Positions 1 through 9,937 of a DNA stretch of 64,000 nt are shown here, in pieces. Each line of letters starts with the position of its first letter. Position 1 is the first letter of the stretch. The DNA comes from Xanthobacteraceae bacterium. Lineage in GTDB: Bacteria > Pseudomonadota > Alphaproteobacteria > Rhizobiales > Xanthobacteraceae. The translations under genes and the position numbers were made by a program. Where the stretch lies: positions 1 through 64,000 of the forward strand of contig JAIELW010000006.1 of the NCBI GenBank assembly GCA_019752575.1, written 5' to 3'. The notes under the pieces are model-generated. The model ran no database searches. It saw only the letters and a program-made list of their open reading frames with translations, and had not been told where the DNA came from.

Positions 1-677
1 GCAGCCGCCGCGCCGTTTGCGAGCGCATGCTCGCGCTTCTTCGCGTCGATCTCGACCACGATGGGCTTGTGCGGCGAGCGGGCTTTCAGAAACGAAAATC
101 CCATCATGCCGACGCCGCCGAGGCCGATGATGAGCGCGGGGCCGCGCTCGGCGATCGCGCCGAGTTTGGCAATCGCCGAAAAAGCGGTGACGCCCGAACA
201 CATATAAGTACCGGCGAGATCGCGCGGGATCGGGTCGTATTCGAGGAGATATTTCGGATGCGGCACCAGCACATGCGTGGCGTACCCGCCCTGCGTCTGG
301 ATACCGATCTGCCGCGGTTTCGCGCAAAGGTGTTCGTCGCCGCTTTTGCAGGTCGCGCACTCGCCGCAACCGATCCACGGATAAATGACATAGCGCTTGC
401 CGACGGTGACACCCTTTACGTCGCTGCCAGCCGCGACCAATTCGCCTTCGATCTCGTGTCCGAGCGCGAAGGGTAGCGGACGTCCGCCGGCAAGCTCCGC
501 TTTGCGTCCGCCGCCGAGATCGAAATAGCCGTCATGCAAGTGAATGTCCGAGTGACAGACGCCGCAATGGCCGACGCGTACCAAGATTTCGGTGCCTTTC
601 GGCTCCGGCGTATCGACGGTTTCCTCGCAAAGCGGCTTGCCGTAGTCGGTGAATACCTGGCGCGTGATCTTGGTCAT
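1..677 (-). CDS. zinc-dependent alcohol dehydrogenase, C-terminus cut by window edge
   Basis: Medium-chain zinc-dependent alcohol dehydrogenase that would oxidise an alcohol with NAD(P)+. The first 225 codons are present and the reading frame runs off base 1 without a stop. Visible in order: the catalytic-zinc segment HCGVCHSD, the LGHEIEG motif, the structural zinc lobe CGECATCKSGDEHLC, the catalytic cysteine in CSGVTAF, and the dinucleotide-binding GLGGVGMMG. Start chosen at ATG 675-677 (MTKITRQVF). It lies just downstream of ksgA on the same strand, 7 bases after its stop, so it may be read from the same transcript. Substrate cannot be told from this part. Confidence 0.9.
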   Translation of the reverse strand, partial: MTKITRQVFTDYGKPLCEETVDTPEPKGTEILVRVGHCGVCHSDIHLHDGYFDLGGGRKAELAGGRPLPFALGHEIEGELVAAGSDVKGVTVGKRYVIYPWIGCGECATCKSGDEHLCAKPRQIGIQTQGGYATHVLVPHPKYLLEYDPIPRDLAGTYMCSGVTAFSAIAKLGAIAERGPALIIGLGGVGMMGFSFLKARSPHKPIVVEIDAKKREHALANGAAA

Positions 678-684
678 TGTCGCG

Positions 685-1533
685 TTACTTCCCTGTCGCG
701 GCGAAGAGATTGGCGAGCCGCACAAATCCTTCTACCGGAATTTCTTCTGCGCGCCGGGTCGGTTCGATTTCCGCTTCCGCGAGCAATGGTAACGGGTCGA
801 CGCCGAGCGAGCGCAGGCTTTGGCGTAGCATCTTGCGCCGCTGGCCGAAAGCCGCCGCGGTCACGCGGCCGAGGACCTTCGCGTCGCACGGCAAGGGATT
901 GCTGTGCGGAACGATCTGCACGACGGATGAAGTGACCTTCGGCGGCGGCACGAACGCGCTCGCGTTTACGTCGAACAGAATCCGCGCTGCGGAACGCCAT
1001 CCGGCAAGCACACCGAGACGGCCATAGGCGTCGTCTTCGGGTGTCGCAACGATGCGCTCGGCGACTTCGCGCTGAAACATCAAGATCAGCGAGTCGTAGT
1101 AAGGCGGCCACGGCTTGAGCGTGAGCCAGCCGACCAGAAGCGGGGTCGCGATGTTGTAGGGAAGGTTCGCGACGATCCGCGTTTTCGCGCCGTTGAGGAG
1201 CGGACGCGGATCGAAGTCGAGCGCATCCGCTTCGACGATTTCGAGCCTGCCCGGATAATGCGCGGAAATTTCCTTGAGTGCCACGACGCAGCGCGCGTCC
1301 CGCTCGATCGCGATCACGCGCTCCGCCCCTTCCGCGAGTAGCGCGCGCGTTAGCCCGCCGGGGCCGGGGCCCACTTCGATCACGGTGACGCCTTCGAGCG
1401 AGCCGCCGGCGCGCGCGATCCGCGACGTGAGATTCAGGTCGAACAGAAAGTTCTGGCCGAGCGATTTCTTGGCCTGCAAATCGTGTTTGCGAATGACGTC
1501 GCGAAGCGGCGGCAGTCCGTCGATCTGGCTCAT
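685..1533 (-). CDS. rsmA: 16S rRNA (adenine1518/1519-N6)-dimethyltransferase
   Basis: KsgA/RsmA dimethylates two adjacent adenines in the 3' hairpin of 16S rRNA during late 30S assembly, using S-adenosylmethionine. The 282 residues match the usual family length. Motifs: GQNFL at 26-30, the SAM-binding loop [10 protein letters not shown] at 53-62 and the catalytic NLPYNI at 123-128. The ATG overlaps the pdxA stop by 4 bases (ATGA), giving translational coupling. It is the last gene of the lptF-lptG-lptD-surA-pdxA-ksgA series, an order often seen in Proteobacteria. All key motifs are intact. Confidence 0.96.
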   Translation of the reverse strand: MSQIDGLPPLRDVIRKHDLQAKKSLGQNFLFDLNLTSRIARAGGSLEGVTVIEVGPGPGGLTRALLAEGAERVIAIERDARCVVALKEISAHYPGRLEIVEADALDFDPRPLLNGAKTRIVANLPYNIATPLLVGWLTLKPWPPYYDSLILMFQREVAERIVATPEDDAYGRLGVLAGWRSAARILFDVNASAFVPPPKVTSSVVQIVPHSNPLPCDAKVLGRVTAAAFGQRRKMLRQSLRSLGVDPLPLLAEAEIEPTRRAEEIPVEGFVRLANLFAATGK

Positions 1534-2510
1534 TTGCCGGAAAGTTTTGCCGCGAGTTTGATCGCGGCCTCCAGGCTCGATGGGTTTGCGGTGCCACTGC
1601 CGGCGAGATCGAAAGCGGTGCCGTGATCGGGCGAAGTGCGGACGAAGGGCAGGCCGAGCGTCACGTTCACCGCGCGGTCGAAGGCGAGCGCTTTGACGGG
1701 CGCCAGCACCTGATCGTGATACATACCGAGCGCGACGTCATAATATTTTCGCGCATGCTCGTGAAAGAGGCTGTCGGCCGGGTGCGGCCCGCTCGCTTCG
1801 ATGCCTTCGTTGCGCAGCGTGCGGATCGCGGGCGCGACGATCTCGATGTCTTCGCGGCCGATGGTGCCTTCTTCGCCGGCGTGCGGGTTCAGGCCGCAGA
1901 CCGCGAGGCGCGGATTGGCAATCCCGAAGCGCGCACGATAGTCGCGTGCCGCGATGCGCGCGCTTTCGACGATCAGTTCCGTGGTCAGCGCGTTCGGCAC
2001 GTCGCGCAGCGGCATGTGAATTGTGATCGGGATGACCGCGAGTTCTTCGCTCCAGATCAGCATGACCGGGCGCGGTGAGCGGCTCAAATGCGCGAGATAC
2101 TCGGTATGCCCCGGAAACGAAAAGCCGCCGGATTGCATCACGTGTTTTGCGATCGGATTGGTCACGACCGCCGCAGCCTTGCCTTCCTGCACGAGTTTCA
2201 CGGCAAGATCGATGGAGGCGCGCGCAGCCGCCGCGCTCGATGCATCCGGCTTTCCCGGCGCGGCGGTCGCCTTGGCTGCAATCGCAACGAGCGGAAGCGC
2301 GGAGTCGAATTTTCCGGCCGCTTCCTCGATCGAACATTCGGCGACTGGCACGTCGAGCTTGAGCGCTTTCGCGCGCGCCACGACGAAAGCGGCGCTAGCG
2401 AGAAGCGCAAACGGCGGCAGCTTGCGTGCCTTGCGCTCGGCCCAAAGTCTGAGCGTGAGGTCAGGACCGATCCCGGCCGGCTCGCCGAGCGTCAAGACGA
2501 GCGGGGGCAT
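1530..2510 (-). CDS. pdxA: 4-hydroxythreonine-4-phosphate dehydrogenase
   Basis: PdxA oxidises 4-phosphohydroxy-L-threonine in the DXP-dependent branch of pyridoxal 5'-phosphate synthesis, in the cytoplasm. The 326-residue protein is full length. Family marks are GEPAGIGP at 9-16, the metal-ligand histidine in FPGHTEYLA (132-140), NPHAGE at 208-213 and MYHDQ at 263-267. It overlaps the upstream surA-like gene by one base and the downstream ksgA by four, so the three are read as one translationally coupled unit. Confidence 0.96.
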   Translation of the reverse strand: MPPLVLTLGEPAGIGPDLTLRLWAERKARKLPPFALLASAAFVVARAKALKLDVPVAECSIEEAAGKFDSALPLVAIAAKATAAPGKPDASSAAAARASIDLAVKLVQEGKAAAVVTNPIAKHVMQSGGFSFPGHTEYLAHLSRSPRPVMLIWSEELAVIPITIHMPLRDVPNALTTELIVESARIAARDYRARFGIANPRLAVCGLNPHAGEEGTIGREDIEIVAPAIRTLRNEGIEASGPHPADSLFHEHARKYYDVALGMYHDQVLAPVKALAFDRAVNVTLGLPFVRTSPDHGTAFDLAGSGTANPSSLEAAIKLAAKLSGK

Positions 2511-3436
2511 CAGTGATCGGAGATGATCTGGATGATCGAGGTCTGGCGCATCTTGTCGAGGATGCGCTTTTCGTAGGCCTGCAGGCGCTGGCCCAAGAGT
2601 TCGTTTCGCAATTCGCGGTTCGAGGAAATGTCGGCGGGCACTTCGCGGCGGTCGCAGATCGCGACGACCTCGATGCCGTTTGCCGTCACTTCCGGCGGCG
2701 TCATGCGTCCGTCCGGCAGGGATTCGAGAAGCTTCTGCAGCGCCGGCGAAAGATCGGACGACAGGCGGCGCACCGGCTCCTTGACGACCACTTCGGTATA
2801 TTGCCGCACAAGCTCCGGCACCTGGTCGCAGGACATGACACGGGTGCGAAGACTTTCGGCTTCTTTCGCGCGCGCTGCCTTCAAGCTGTCGGGCGCGTTG
2901 CGCCGGACCACGAAGATCACCTGGCGCATGGTGTATTGCGTCGACTTCAACTGCATGTTCTGGCGCCGCGCGTTCATCGCGGCGACGAGATCGGCGTCGC
3001 GCACAATGACGTTGCTGGAATTCGCCTGCACGTATTGCTGCCAGGCCATGTCGGACTTGATGCGCGCCTTCAGGCGGACGACGTCGACCCCGGCCTGCTG
3101 CAGCGCCTGCTCGAACTGCGCGACCGTGCGACCCGAACGTTGCGCCATGCCACCGAGCGCACGATTCACTTCGGCGTCGGTCGGGTTGATGTTCGCGCGC
3201 TGCGCGACCTGCAGTTTGAGCGTGTGCTCGATCAGTTCCTCGAGCGCTTCCTTGCGCGAGACGTTCTTGCCGGAGCCTTTATGAAGCTTCTGGCGCTCGG
3301 TGATATCGAGCGAGGTGATCGGCTCGCCGTTGACGGTGGCTGCGACCTGTGCGCGCGCAGGCAAAGCCAGAGCCGCAAGCATCAGCGCGGCGAAGCCGAG
3401 AACGGTCAGTCTGCGAAGCGTAGCGATCCTGGGCAT
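2510..3436 (-). CDS. surA: SurA-like periplasmic chaperone/peptidyl-prolyl isomerase
   Basis: Predicted periplasmic chaperone of the SurA family, which helps outer-membrane beta-barrels such as LptD fold. An N-terminal signal peptide with cleavage near ALPARAQ at 24-30 precedes a SurA N-terminal region starting VAATVNGEPITSLD. The C-terminal half (about 165-275) looks like one diverged parvulin domain (MRQVIFVV, then DGRMTPPEV and GIEVVAICDRR). At 308 residues it is shorter than E. coli SurA (428), consistent with one rotamase domain instead of two. Placement right after lptD supports the role. The symbol rests on family and context; catalytic activity is unproven. Confidence 0.82.
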   Translation of the reverse strand: MPRIATLRRLTVLGFAALMLAALALPARAQVAATVNGEPITSLDITERQKLHKGSGKNVSRKEALEELIEHTLKLQVAQRANINPTDAEVNRALGGMAQRSGRTVAQFEQALQQAGVDVVRLKARIKSDMAWQQYVQANSSNVIVRDADLVAAMNARRQNMQLKSTQYTMRQVIFVVRRNAPDSLKAARAKEAESLRTRVMSCDQVPELVRQYTEVVVKEPVRRLSSDLSPALQKLLESLPDGRMTPPEVTANGIEVVAICDRREVPADISSNRELRNELLGQRLQAYEKRILDKMRQTSIIQIISDH

Positions 3437-3534
3437 GTCTGGCGTCTGGGTAGCCGTTTCCGAAAGTATTACCGCACATCGCCCGCTGCGACTATGGGTA
3501 CGCCCTGTGGCGGCAATTGGACCGCTAATAAGGC

Positions 3535-5994
3535 TTACTGAGTGCCGGTTACCTGTGTACCGAGGTTCTGCTTGAAGCCGGTTTCGCCGAGCGTGCGCAG
3601 GTTCACCCGCAGCATGAATTTATGCACTGACGAAGCCGTGATCAGGTTGGTGTAGTCGGCGACGTAAGTGGCGGTGATCGCGAAGCATTCGTCGGTATAG
3701 GTCAGGCCGACGGTGCCGAAGTCGATCCGGCCGCGCTCGAGATCGTAGCGGATACCGCCGGTGATGCTCCAGTAATCGTGGAACTGATAGGTCGCGGTCT
3801 GATAGATGCCGTTCCGCCGGTCGAGGAAGCCAATCATCGGCTGCGCTTCGTAGCGCGCATAGATCGTCGACAGCGTCAGGCGGTCCCAGCGCTGTGTGAC
3901 TTCCGTTTCGAAGCGGCGGATCGTGAGATCGTCCTTGTCGAAGCGGAAGCGCGTGACGAAGGAGAAGCGGCCGGTCGGCTGGAAGTAGATGCGCGAAACG
4001 TAATCCGACGTGCGCTCTTCGAGGCCCGACTGCGCGCCGGTATTGGCGAGATCGTAGATCGAGAACGAGTTCTGTCCGAACATTTGATAGGACTGGCCGA
4101 ACAGCACGTTCACCATGCCGAAGCGGTGCACGTTCGCGGAATATTGCAGACCGTAATTCAGGCGCGAGCCGCCTTCCAAGCGGTCGTAGCCTGAATACTT
4201 GTCGATCGCGAAGAGGTTGGTGTCGTCGAACACGAGGCTCTGCGCGTCTTCGTTCGGGAAGCGGCCGATCTTGGTTTCGTTCGGACGGATGATCGCCTGC
4301 ACGATCGGCTCGAGCGTTTGCGTGCCCCAGGAGTGCACGGAGATGAACGGCCAGCGCGCTTCCATGCCGATCGTCGGCATCGCGCGGATCAGGTTGTCGT
4401 CCTGCATGAGGGCAATGTTGGTGACAGTCGGGCTTACATTCACAGAAGCCGCGTCGGTGCGCATGCGCACGAACGGCGTGAACAGGATGCCGGTGACGTC
4501 GCTCGTGACCGTGCGGCGCCAGTCCATCTGCGCGGTGAAGCGCGAGTAGTCGCCGGGAACGCCGCGGACTAAACAGTTAGCAGGATTGACTTGTATCGCC
4601 ACGCAGCGTGAGAAATCCGTCGTGCCGGCCGCGGTCGTTCCGAAATTTGCGAGCGGGCTGGTCGGCGAGAAGTCGGCGTCCTGCCGCGACAGGCTGGTGA
4701 AGTTGAACTTGAAGGAAAGCTCGCCGCCGAAGACCGGGTTGCCGACAAAGTACGAATAGTCGAGCACCGGATGGATGATCGGGAGCTGACGGTTCACGTC
4801 GAGTTCGGACAACCCGTAGAAGCCGATCGCGCGCATGTCGAAATACGAGCGGTCGCCCTGGCCGGTGAGATAGAGCTGCGACGTGCGCTCGGTAAGACGG
4901 GTGCGCGAAACGTAGTAGTCGTTCAGGAACGAGCGGTCGGTCAACAGCGCGCCGTCGAAGCCCCACAGCCAGCGCTTGTTGATGTTGAATTCGCCGGTTG
5001 CTTCCAGCGCGCCGCGGAAGTCGCGGTTGCCGGAGAGCACGCCGAACTTTTCCGGGTTGGTCTGTTCGATCCCGGCGGCCCTGATCTGATACGCGCCATT
5101 CACGAGGCGGTGACGGAATTCCGCTTTGCCGAGTACGCCCTGATTGGTGAAGGGCACGACGGCGAAGGTCGCGTCCATGTTCGGCTTGATCGACCAGAAG
5201 TAGGGTGCCTCGATGCCGACGCCGACGCGGTTGTTCGAGTTGATGTGCGGCGGCAGGAAGCCGGACTGGCGCTTCACCGTCGGATCGGGATGGTAGAAGA
5301 ACGGCAGATAGGCGACCGGGAAACCGAACAGCTCCAGCGTGCCGTTTTCGTAATAGACCTTGCGCTCGCCTTCGTTGTGGATAATACGCGCGGCCTTCAC
5401 CTGCCACAGCGGCGGCTTCTTCGGATCGTCGCGGCAAGGTTCGCAGGCCGTGTAAACGCCGTTCGTGAATACCGTGATGTTACCGTCGGCGCGGTCGGCG
5501 CGCGAGGCGGCGAAGCGCGTGCGCTGCGGCGTTTCCACCAGCATCGAATTGACGAAGGCTTCGCGGAAGTCCTGCGTCATCTCGAGCGTGTTGGCGTGGA
5601 TGACGTTGCCGTCCTTCGCCTTGTAGCGGACGTTGCCTTCCGCGAACATTTTGTTCGAGACGCGGTCGTAGGTGACCTTGTCGGCCTCCAACACGCCGCC
5701 GTCGTAATAGATCTGCACGCCGCCGATGGCGTGAACCTTGTTGTTCTTGTAGTCGTAGATCATCTCGTTCGCGGTCACGAGCATCTGCGCGTTCGGGTCG
5801 CGCGTAACTTTTTTCTTCATCAGCCGCTTGGTGAGCGAAGGCTCGGCCGACTGCGACTGCGGCACCTGTTTGGGGAGCGTCTGCGCATAGGCGGCGGTCG
5901 AAGCGAACAGCACGCATAGAACGGCGAGCCCGGCGCGGCGGAAATGCCGGCCGAGTGCGTGCGTCGCAGGAGTGACGGCTACAAGCGCGCGCAT
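3535..5994 (-). CDS. lptD: LPS-assembly outer membrane protein LptD
   Basis: LptD is the beta-barrel that inserts lipopolysaccharide into the outer leaflet of the outer membrane. The 819-residue protein has an N-terminal signal segment (hydrophobic LAVLCVLFASTAAYA), then the periplasmic OstA/LptA-like jellyroll (from about residue 65, with ANEMIYDYKNNKVHAIGGV), then a long LptD barrel rich in alternating aromatic strands. The paired cysteines CEPCRDD lie near residue 185. It abuts lptG with no gap and is followed after 98 bases by the surA-like gene. Confidence 0.95.
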   Translation of the reverse strand: MRALVAVTPATHALGRHFRRAGLAVLCVLFASTAAYAQTLPKQVPQSQSAEPSLTKRLMKKKVTRDPNAQMLVTANEMIYDYKNNKVHAIGGVQIYYDGGVLEADKVTYDRVSNKMFAEGNVRYKAKDGNVIHANTLEMTQDFREAFVNSMLVETPQRTRFAASRADRADGNITVFTNGVYTACEPCRDDPKKPPLWQVKAARIIHNEGERKVYYENGTLELFGFPVAYLPFFYHPDPTVKRQSGFLPPHINSNNRVGVGIEAPYFWSIKPNMDATFAVVPFTNQGVLGKAEFRHRLVNGAYQIRAAGIEQTNPEKFGVLSGNRDFRGALEATGEFNINKRWLWGFDGALLTDRSFLNDYYVSRTRLTERTSQLYLTGQGDRSYFDMRAIGFYGLSELDVNRQLPIIHPVLDYSYFVGNPVFGGELSFKFNFTSLSRQDADFSPTSPLANFGTTAAGTTDFSRCVAIQVNPANCLVRGVPGDYSRFTAQMDWRRTVTSDVTGILFTPFVRMRTDAASVNVSPTVTNIALMQDDNLIRAMPTIGMEARWPFISVHSWGTQTLEPIVQAIIRPNETKIGRFPNEDAQSLVFDDTNLFAIDKYSGYDRLEGGSRLNYGLQYSANVHRFGMVNVLFGQSYQMFGQNSFSIYDLANTGAQSGLEERTSDYVSRIYFQPTGRFSFVTRFRFDKDDLTIRRFETEVTQRWDRLTLSTIYARYEAQPMIGFLDRRNGIYQTATYQFHDYWSITGGIRYDLERGRIDFGTVGLTYTDECFAITATYVADYTNLITASSVHKFMLRVNLRTLGETGFKQNLGTQVTGTQ

Positions 5995-7101
5995 CTAGCC
6001 GTCTTCCTGATGCAGGAGAATCGAGCAGCCGATCATCGCGGCGCAGACCACCGGCAGCCATCCGGCGGCGACCGGATGCAGGAAGCCGCCTTCGCCGAGT
6101 TGCTCGGAGAGTTGTGCCGCGACGTAGAGCAGGAAACCCGACAACACGCCGATCGTGACCATCTTGCCGACGCCGCCGAGGCGGAACACGCGAAGGCTTA
6201 CGGCGGCTGCGATCACGACCATGGTTGCGAGCAGCAACGGCCGCGCGAGCAGAAGCTGATACTGGATTTCGTAACGCGCCGAGGAGAGACCCGCCGCACG
6301 CACGAGTTCGATCGCGCCCGGCAATTCCCAGAACGAGAGCGCGGCTGCATTCGAGAAGGTGCCGCGCACCTGGTCGGGCGTAAGGCTGGTCGGCAGTTGA
6401 TGGACCGCGAGCGTTTTCGGGCTCGCGGTCGGCGAGAAGACCGAGACGTCGGTGAGACGCCACGCGCCGGTTTCCAGTTCCGCCGTTTTCGCTTCGATGC
6501 GCTCGGCGAACTCGCCCTTCGTGTCGAACAAAAAAATCCGCACGCCGGTAAGCGTGCGGCCCTGATTGCTCGAAGTCTGCGCGTTGATGATCGCCTGCGC
6601 GTTTTCGCTGCGCTGGCGGACCCAGATCGTGCCCGGCGCCTTTTCCTGATTCCAGCCGATCGCAGCGGCGCGCGCGGCGAGCAATTCGGTTTCGATGCGA
6701 TCCGCGTTTTCCTTCATCGCGGAAGAAAGCGGATTGTAGATCGTCGTCGCCGCGACCCCGATCAGCAACGCAAGCACGATGGCGCTACCGATGAATTGCC
6801 ACGCCGAAATTCCGGACGCACGCGCAACCACGAATTCGAGCCGGCGCGACAGCGCGAGGAATGCCGACATCGCGCCGATCAAAGTCGCGAAGGGCAGCAT
6901 CTGCTCGGTAAAGGAGGGCAGGCGCAACAGCACGAGATAGCCGATTTGGGCGGCCGAGCTATCCGGACGGTCGCCGACGCGCCGCGTCAGTTCGAAGAAG
7001 TCGACCACCGCGATCAGCGCGACGCAGGTCAGAAACGCAACCGCGACCGCCGTCAAAAAACGGCGGCCGAAATAGCGACCCAACATACCGAACGCGACCA
7101 T
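5995..7101 (-). CDS. lptG: LPS export ABC transporter permease LptG
   Basis: Inner-membrane permease of the LptB2FG complex that extracts LPS from the inner membrane. The 368 residues show the LptF/LptG plan: an N-terminal helix (about 15-38, FLTAVAVAFLTCVALIAVV), helices near 55-75 and 98-120, a central periplasmic beta domain (about 125-270), and three C-terminal helices. It starts 4 bases after the lptF stop and runs directly into lptD. The lptF-lptG-lptD order fixes the assignment of the two paralogous permeases. Confidence 0.93.
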   Translation of the reverse strand: MVAFGMLGRYFGRRFLTAVAVAFLTCVALIAVVDFFELTRRVGDRPDSSAAQIGYLVLLRLPSFTEQMLPFATLIGAMSAFLALSRRLEFVVARASGISAWQFIGSAIVLALLIGVAATTIYNPLSSAMKENADRIETELLAARAAAIGWNQEKAPGTIWVRQRSENAQAIINAQTSSNQGRTLTGVRIFLFDTKGEFAERIEAKTAELETGAWRLTDVSVFSPTASPKTLAVHQLPTSLTPDQVRGTFSNAAALSFWELPGAIELVRAAGLSSARYEIQYQLLLARPLLLATMVVIAAAVSLRVFRLGGVGKMVTIGVLSGFLLYVAAQLSEQLGEGGFLHPVAAGWLPVVCAAMIGCSILLHQEDG

Positions 7102-7105
7102 GATC

Positions 7106-8263
7106 TTACGCCGTCTTCAACCGTTCGAAACGCGCGGCGATAAGGTCCGCGAAGTGCTGCACGAAAGCGGGTACCCTGAAGTTCGCGTAGCCCGCGATCA
7201 TCAGGAGCCCGTAGGCAATGCCGGCAAGCGGCACGAGATAGGCGACCGGCGTCAGCGCGGCATTCTTCGCGATGAAGCCCGAAGTGCCGAAGCCGAAAAT
7301 TTCGACGAGCGCGAACGCACCGGCCGCGCCCGCGATGGCAAGGCCGCGGTTCTGGCGCGTGGTGCGCGCTTCGCCGAGGAAAGCGAACGCGAGGATGAAC
7401 GCCGCGATCGGAAACAGCGGCGAGGCGAGGCGCTTGTGCAACTCGGCGTGGAAGCGGCCCGGATCCTGTTTGTACATCTCGTCGGTTTCGTCCGCGGAGA
7501 TGAGATCCATCAGCGGCCGGTCGGTCGCGCGATAAAGCACGGTCGAACTCGTGGTTAGCTGCGACATGTCGAAGGCATAGCGCTGGAATTCGACGAAGTT
7601 CGGCGATTTCGCCTGCCCCTGGCGGCGCTGCATCACGCCCTGATCGAGGATGAGATAGGCGGTCTTGCCGTCGGCCTGCGTAATGCGTCCGCGCTCGGCG
7701 ATGTAGGTGGTTTCGTTTTCAGGGTTGCGCGCGTCATAGACGAAGATGCCCATCATCAGGCCGTTCGGCCCGCGCTCGCGGATGTGGAAGGTAAGGCCGC
7801 GATCCATCGCCATGAAGCGGCCGGGCACGGCGACGTTGGCGACGATGTCGGCGTTGACGCGGGCGATCTGCTCGCGAAGCGTCCGCAGCGTCCACGGGCC
7901 GACTTCCGCGCTCACCATGATCGTCAGCGTCGCCACGATCATGGTGAGCGCGAACAGGGGGCGGAAGATGCGCCAGCGGCTGACGCCGGCGGCGCTCATC
8001 ACGATCAGTTCGGAGTCGGCGGAGAGGCGGTTCAGCGTGAAAATGACGGCGATGAAGAGCGCGATCGGCGCGATCACCAACATCAGCATCGGCAGCGCGA
8101 GCGCGGTTACGGTGAGGAATACGTAGAGCGACTGTCCCTGCGTTGCGAGCAAATCGAAGCGGCGCAGGACCTGTGTCAGCCAGACCATCGTGGTAAGGCT
8201 ACCCAGCACCGCAAGGAACGCGATGGTGGCAGTCGAGAACAAATATCGGTCGAGCCGCCCCAT
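7106..8263 (-). CDS. lptF: LPS export ABC transporter permease LptF
   Basis: Second permease of the LptB2FG lipopolysaccharide exporter. The 385-residue protein begins MGRLDRYLFSTATIAFLAVL, with membrane helices near 10-32, 50-80 and 100-122, a periplasmic jellyroll-like domain (about 130-275), and C-terminal helices (SPLFPIAAFILAFAFLG and following). It is the first gene of the minus-strand lpt operon and is divergent from pepA across a 161-base gap holding a GANTC-containing inverted repeat at 8281-8306. lptB, lptA and lptC are not in this window. Confidence 0.92.
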   Translation of the reverse strand: MGRLDRYLFSTATIAFLAVLGSLTTMVWLTQVLRRFDLLATQGQSLYVFLTVTALALPMLMLVIAPIALFIAVIFTLNRLSADSELIVMSAAGVSRWRIFRPLFALTMIVATLTIMVSAEVGPWTLRTLREQIARVNADIVANVAVPGRFMAMDRGLTFHIRERGPNGLMMGIFVYDARNPENETTYIAERGRITQADGKTAYLILDQGVMQRRQGQAKSPNFVEFQRYAFDMSQLTTSSTVLYRATDRPLMDLISADETDEMYKQDPGRFHAELHKRLASPLFPIAAFILAFAFLGEARTTRQNRGLAIAGAAGAFALVEIFGFGTSGFIAKNAALTPVAYLVPLAGIAYGLLMIAGYANFRVPAFVQHFADLIAARFERLKTA

Positions 8264-8280
8264 TCGCGTCGATACTCACA

Positions 8281-8306
8281 GCTCGATTCTCACCCCAGAA
8301 TCGAGC
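8281..8306. promoter_or_regulatory. 10-bp inverted repeat in the lptF/pepA divergent region
   Basis: GCTCGATTCT at 8281-8290 is matched by its exact reverse complement AGAATCGAGC at 8297-8306, with a CACCCC loop. Each arm carries a GANTC site, the target of the alphaproteobacterial CcrM methylase. It begins 17 bases upstream of the lptF start and could be an operator or a leader hairpin of the lpt operon. No T-run follows it on either strand. Confidence 0.45.
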
Positions 8307-8424
8307 CGCCCCCTACTAAATTGACCGGCGGAAACTGGCCGGAAATTGAGGCTTCAAGGGGGCGCTCGCCCCACAAAAATTCCTCGGTTATTACTGTCCC
8401 ATCAATCCCTTAACGGACTTCGTC

Positions 8425-9930
8425 ATGGCCATTTCCCCGAAGATTGTGATTACCGACCTGAAGACCCCCGTCAACGGTACTCTAGTAGTGCTAACCGACG
8501 AAGATCTGGCGATTGGAGCCGCCGCGAAGGCTGCCCTGAAACCCTCGGGCGACTTGTTCCAGCGGGTCGCGAAAATCGAGCACTTCAAGGGCAAGCGGAA
8601 CAAGGTTCTGGACCTCGCCGCGCCCTCCGGTCTCAAATTGGAACACCTCGTGGTGGCCGGGATCGGCAAGGCGAAGGAGATGAAGGCCGAGGACTGGCTG
8701 AAGCTCGGCGGAAGCATCATGGGGAAGCTCCCCGCGGGCGTCCGGAATGCGACGGTACTGGCCGAAATCGCCGCTGGAAAACTCTCCGCCGAAGACGCCG
8801 CCCAGATCGCGCTTGGGATGAAGCTCCGGGCCTACAAATTCGACCGCTACAAGACCAAGAAAAAGGATGACGACGACGAGCCGAAACCTGCCGCCGCCGA
8901 GATCAGGATCGCGGTTGCCGATGCAACGGCGGCAAAGAAGGCCTGGGCCGCAGCGGACGGCGTCGGCGACGGCATCGTGCTCGCGCGCGAGCTTGTGAAC
9001 GAGCCGCCGAACGTACTTTTCCCGGCCGAATTCGCGCGCCGCGCGTCAGAGCTGAAAAAACTCGGCGTGCAGATCGAAGTGCTCGACGAGCCGATGATGA
9101 AAAAGCTCGGCATGAACGCGCTCTTGGCTGTCGGGCAGGGCTCCGAACGCGACTCGCGGCTCGTCATCATGCGCTGGAATGGTGCCAAGAAAAAAGCCGA
9201 AACGCCGATCGCGATCGTCGGCAAGGGCGTTTGCTTCGACACCGGCGGCATTTCGATCAAGCCCGCCGCAAGCATGGAAGACATGAAGGGCGACATGGCG
9301 GGTGCCGCCTGCGTCACGGGGCTCATGCACGCGCTCGCATCGCGGAAAGCGCGTGCGAACGTAATCGGCGTGATCGGCATCGTCGAAAACATGCCGGACG
9401 GAAATTCCTATCGTCCCGGCGATATTTTAAAATCCTATTCGGGCCAGACCATCGAGGTCATCAACACCGACGCCGAAGGCCGCCTCGTGCTTTGCGACGC
9501 GCTCGCCTACACCAACCAGCGCTTCAAGCCGAAGCTCATCATCGACCTCGCGACGCTGACCGGCGCAATCCTGATTGCGCTCGGTCAGGAGTATGCCGGC
9601 CTGTTCTCGAACGACGACAAGCTTGCCGAGCGTCTCACGGAAGCGGGCAAGGTTACGGGCGAACTGGTGTGGCGGATGCCGCTTGCGCCCTATTACGACA
9701 AAATGATCGATTCGAAATTCGCCGACATGAAAAATACCGGCGGCCGTTTCGGCGGCTCGATCACCGCCGCGCAATTCCTGCAGCGCTACATCGGCAAGAC
9801 GCCGTGGGCGCATCTCGATATCGCGGGCACCGGCATGGCCGCGCACAACACCGAGATCGGAGACAGCTGGGGTCCGGGCTGGGGCGTGCGGCTCCTGAAC
9901 GAATTCATCGCCGCGTATTGCGAGAAATAA
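8425..9930 (+). CDS. pepA: leucyl aminopeptidase (M17 family)
   Basis: Cytosolic M17 metallo-aminopeptidase that removes N-terminal residues from peptides using two divalent metals. The 501 residues match PepA length. The N-terminal domain ends near residue 150 in a Lys/Asp-rich linker ([12 protein letters not shown]). The catalytic domain carries [15 protein letters not shown] and MKGDMAGAA, and the family signature NTDAEGRL begins at residue 347. PepA homologues can also bind DNA; nothing here shows that. holC follows after 7 bases, a common pepA-holC pairing. Confidence 0.96.
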   Translation: MAISPKIVITDLKTPVNGTLVVLTDEDLAIGAAAKAALKPSGDLFQRVAKIEHFKGKRNKVLDLAAPSGLKLEHLVVAGIGKAKEMKAEDWLKLGGSIMGKLPAGVRNATVLAEIAAGKLSAEDAAQIALGMKLRAYKFDRYKTKKKDDDDEPKPAAAEIRIAVADATAAKKAWAAADGVGDGIVLARELVNEPPNVLFPAEFARRASELKKLGVQIEVLDEPMMKKLGMNALLAVGQGSERDSRLVIMRWNGAKKKAETPIAIVGKGVCFDTGGISIKPAASMEDMKGDMAGAACVTGLMHALASRKARANVIGVIGIVENMPDGNSYRPGDILKSYSGQTIEVINTDAEGRLVLCDALAYTNQRFKPKLIIDLATLTGAILIALGQEYAGLFSNDDKLAERLTEAGKVTGELVWRMPLAPYYDKMIDSKFADMKNTGGRFGGSITAAQFLQRYIGKTPWAHLDIAGTGMAAHNTEIGDSWGPGWGVRLLNEFIAAYCEK

Positions 9931-9937
9931 TCCAATA

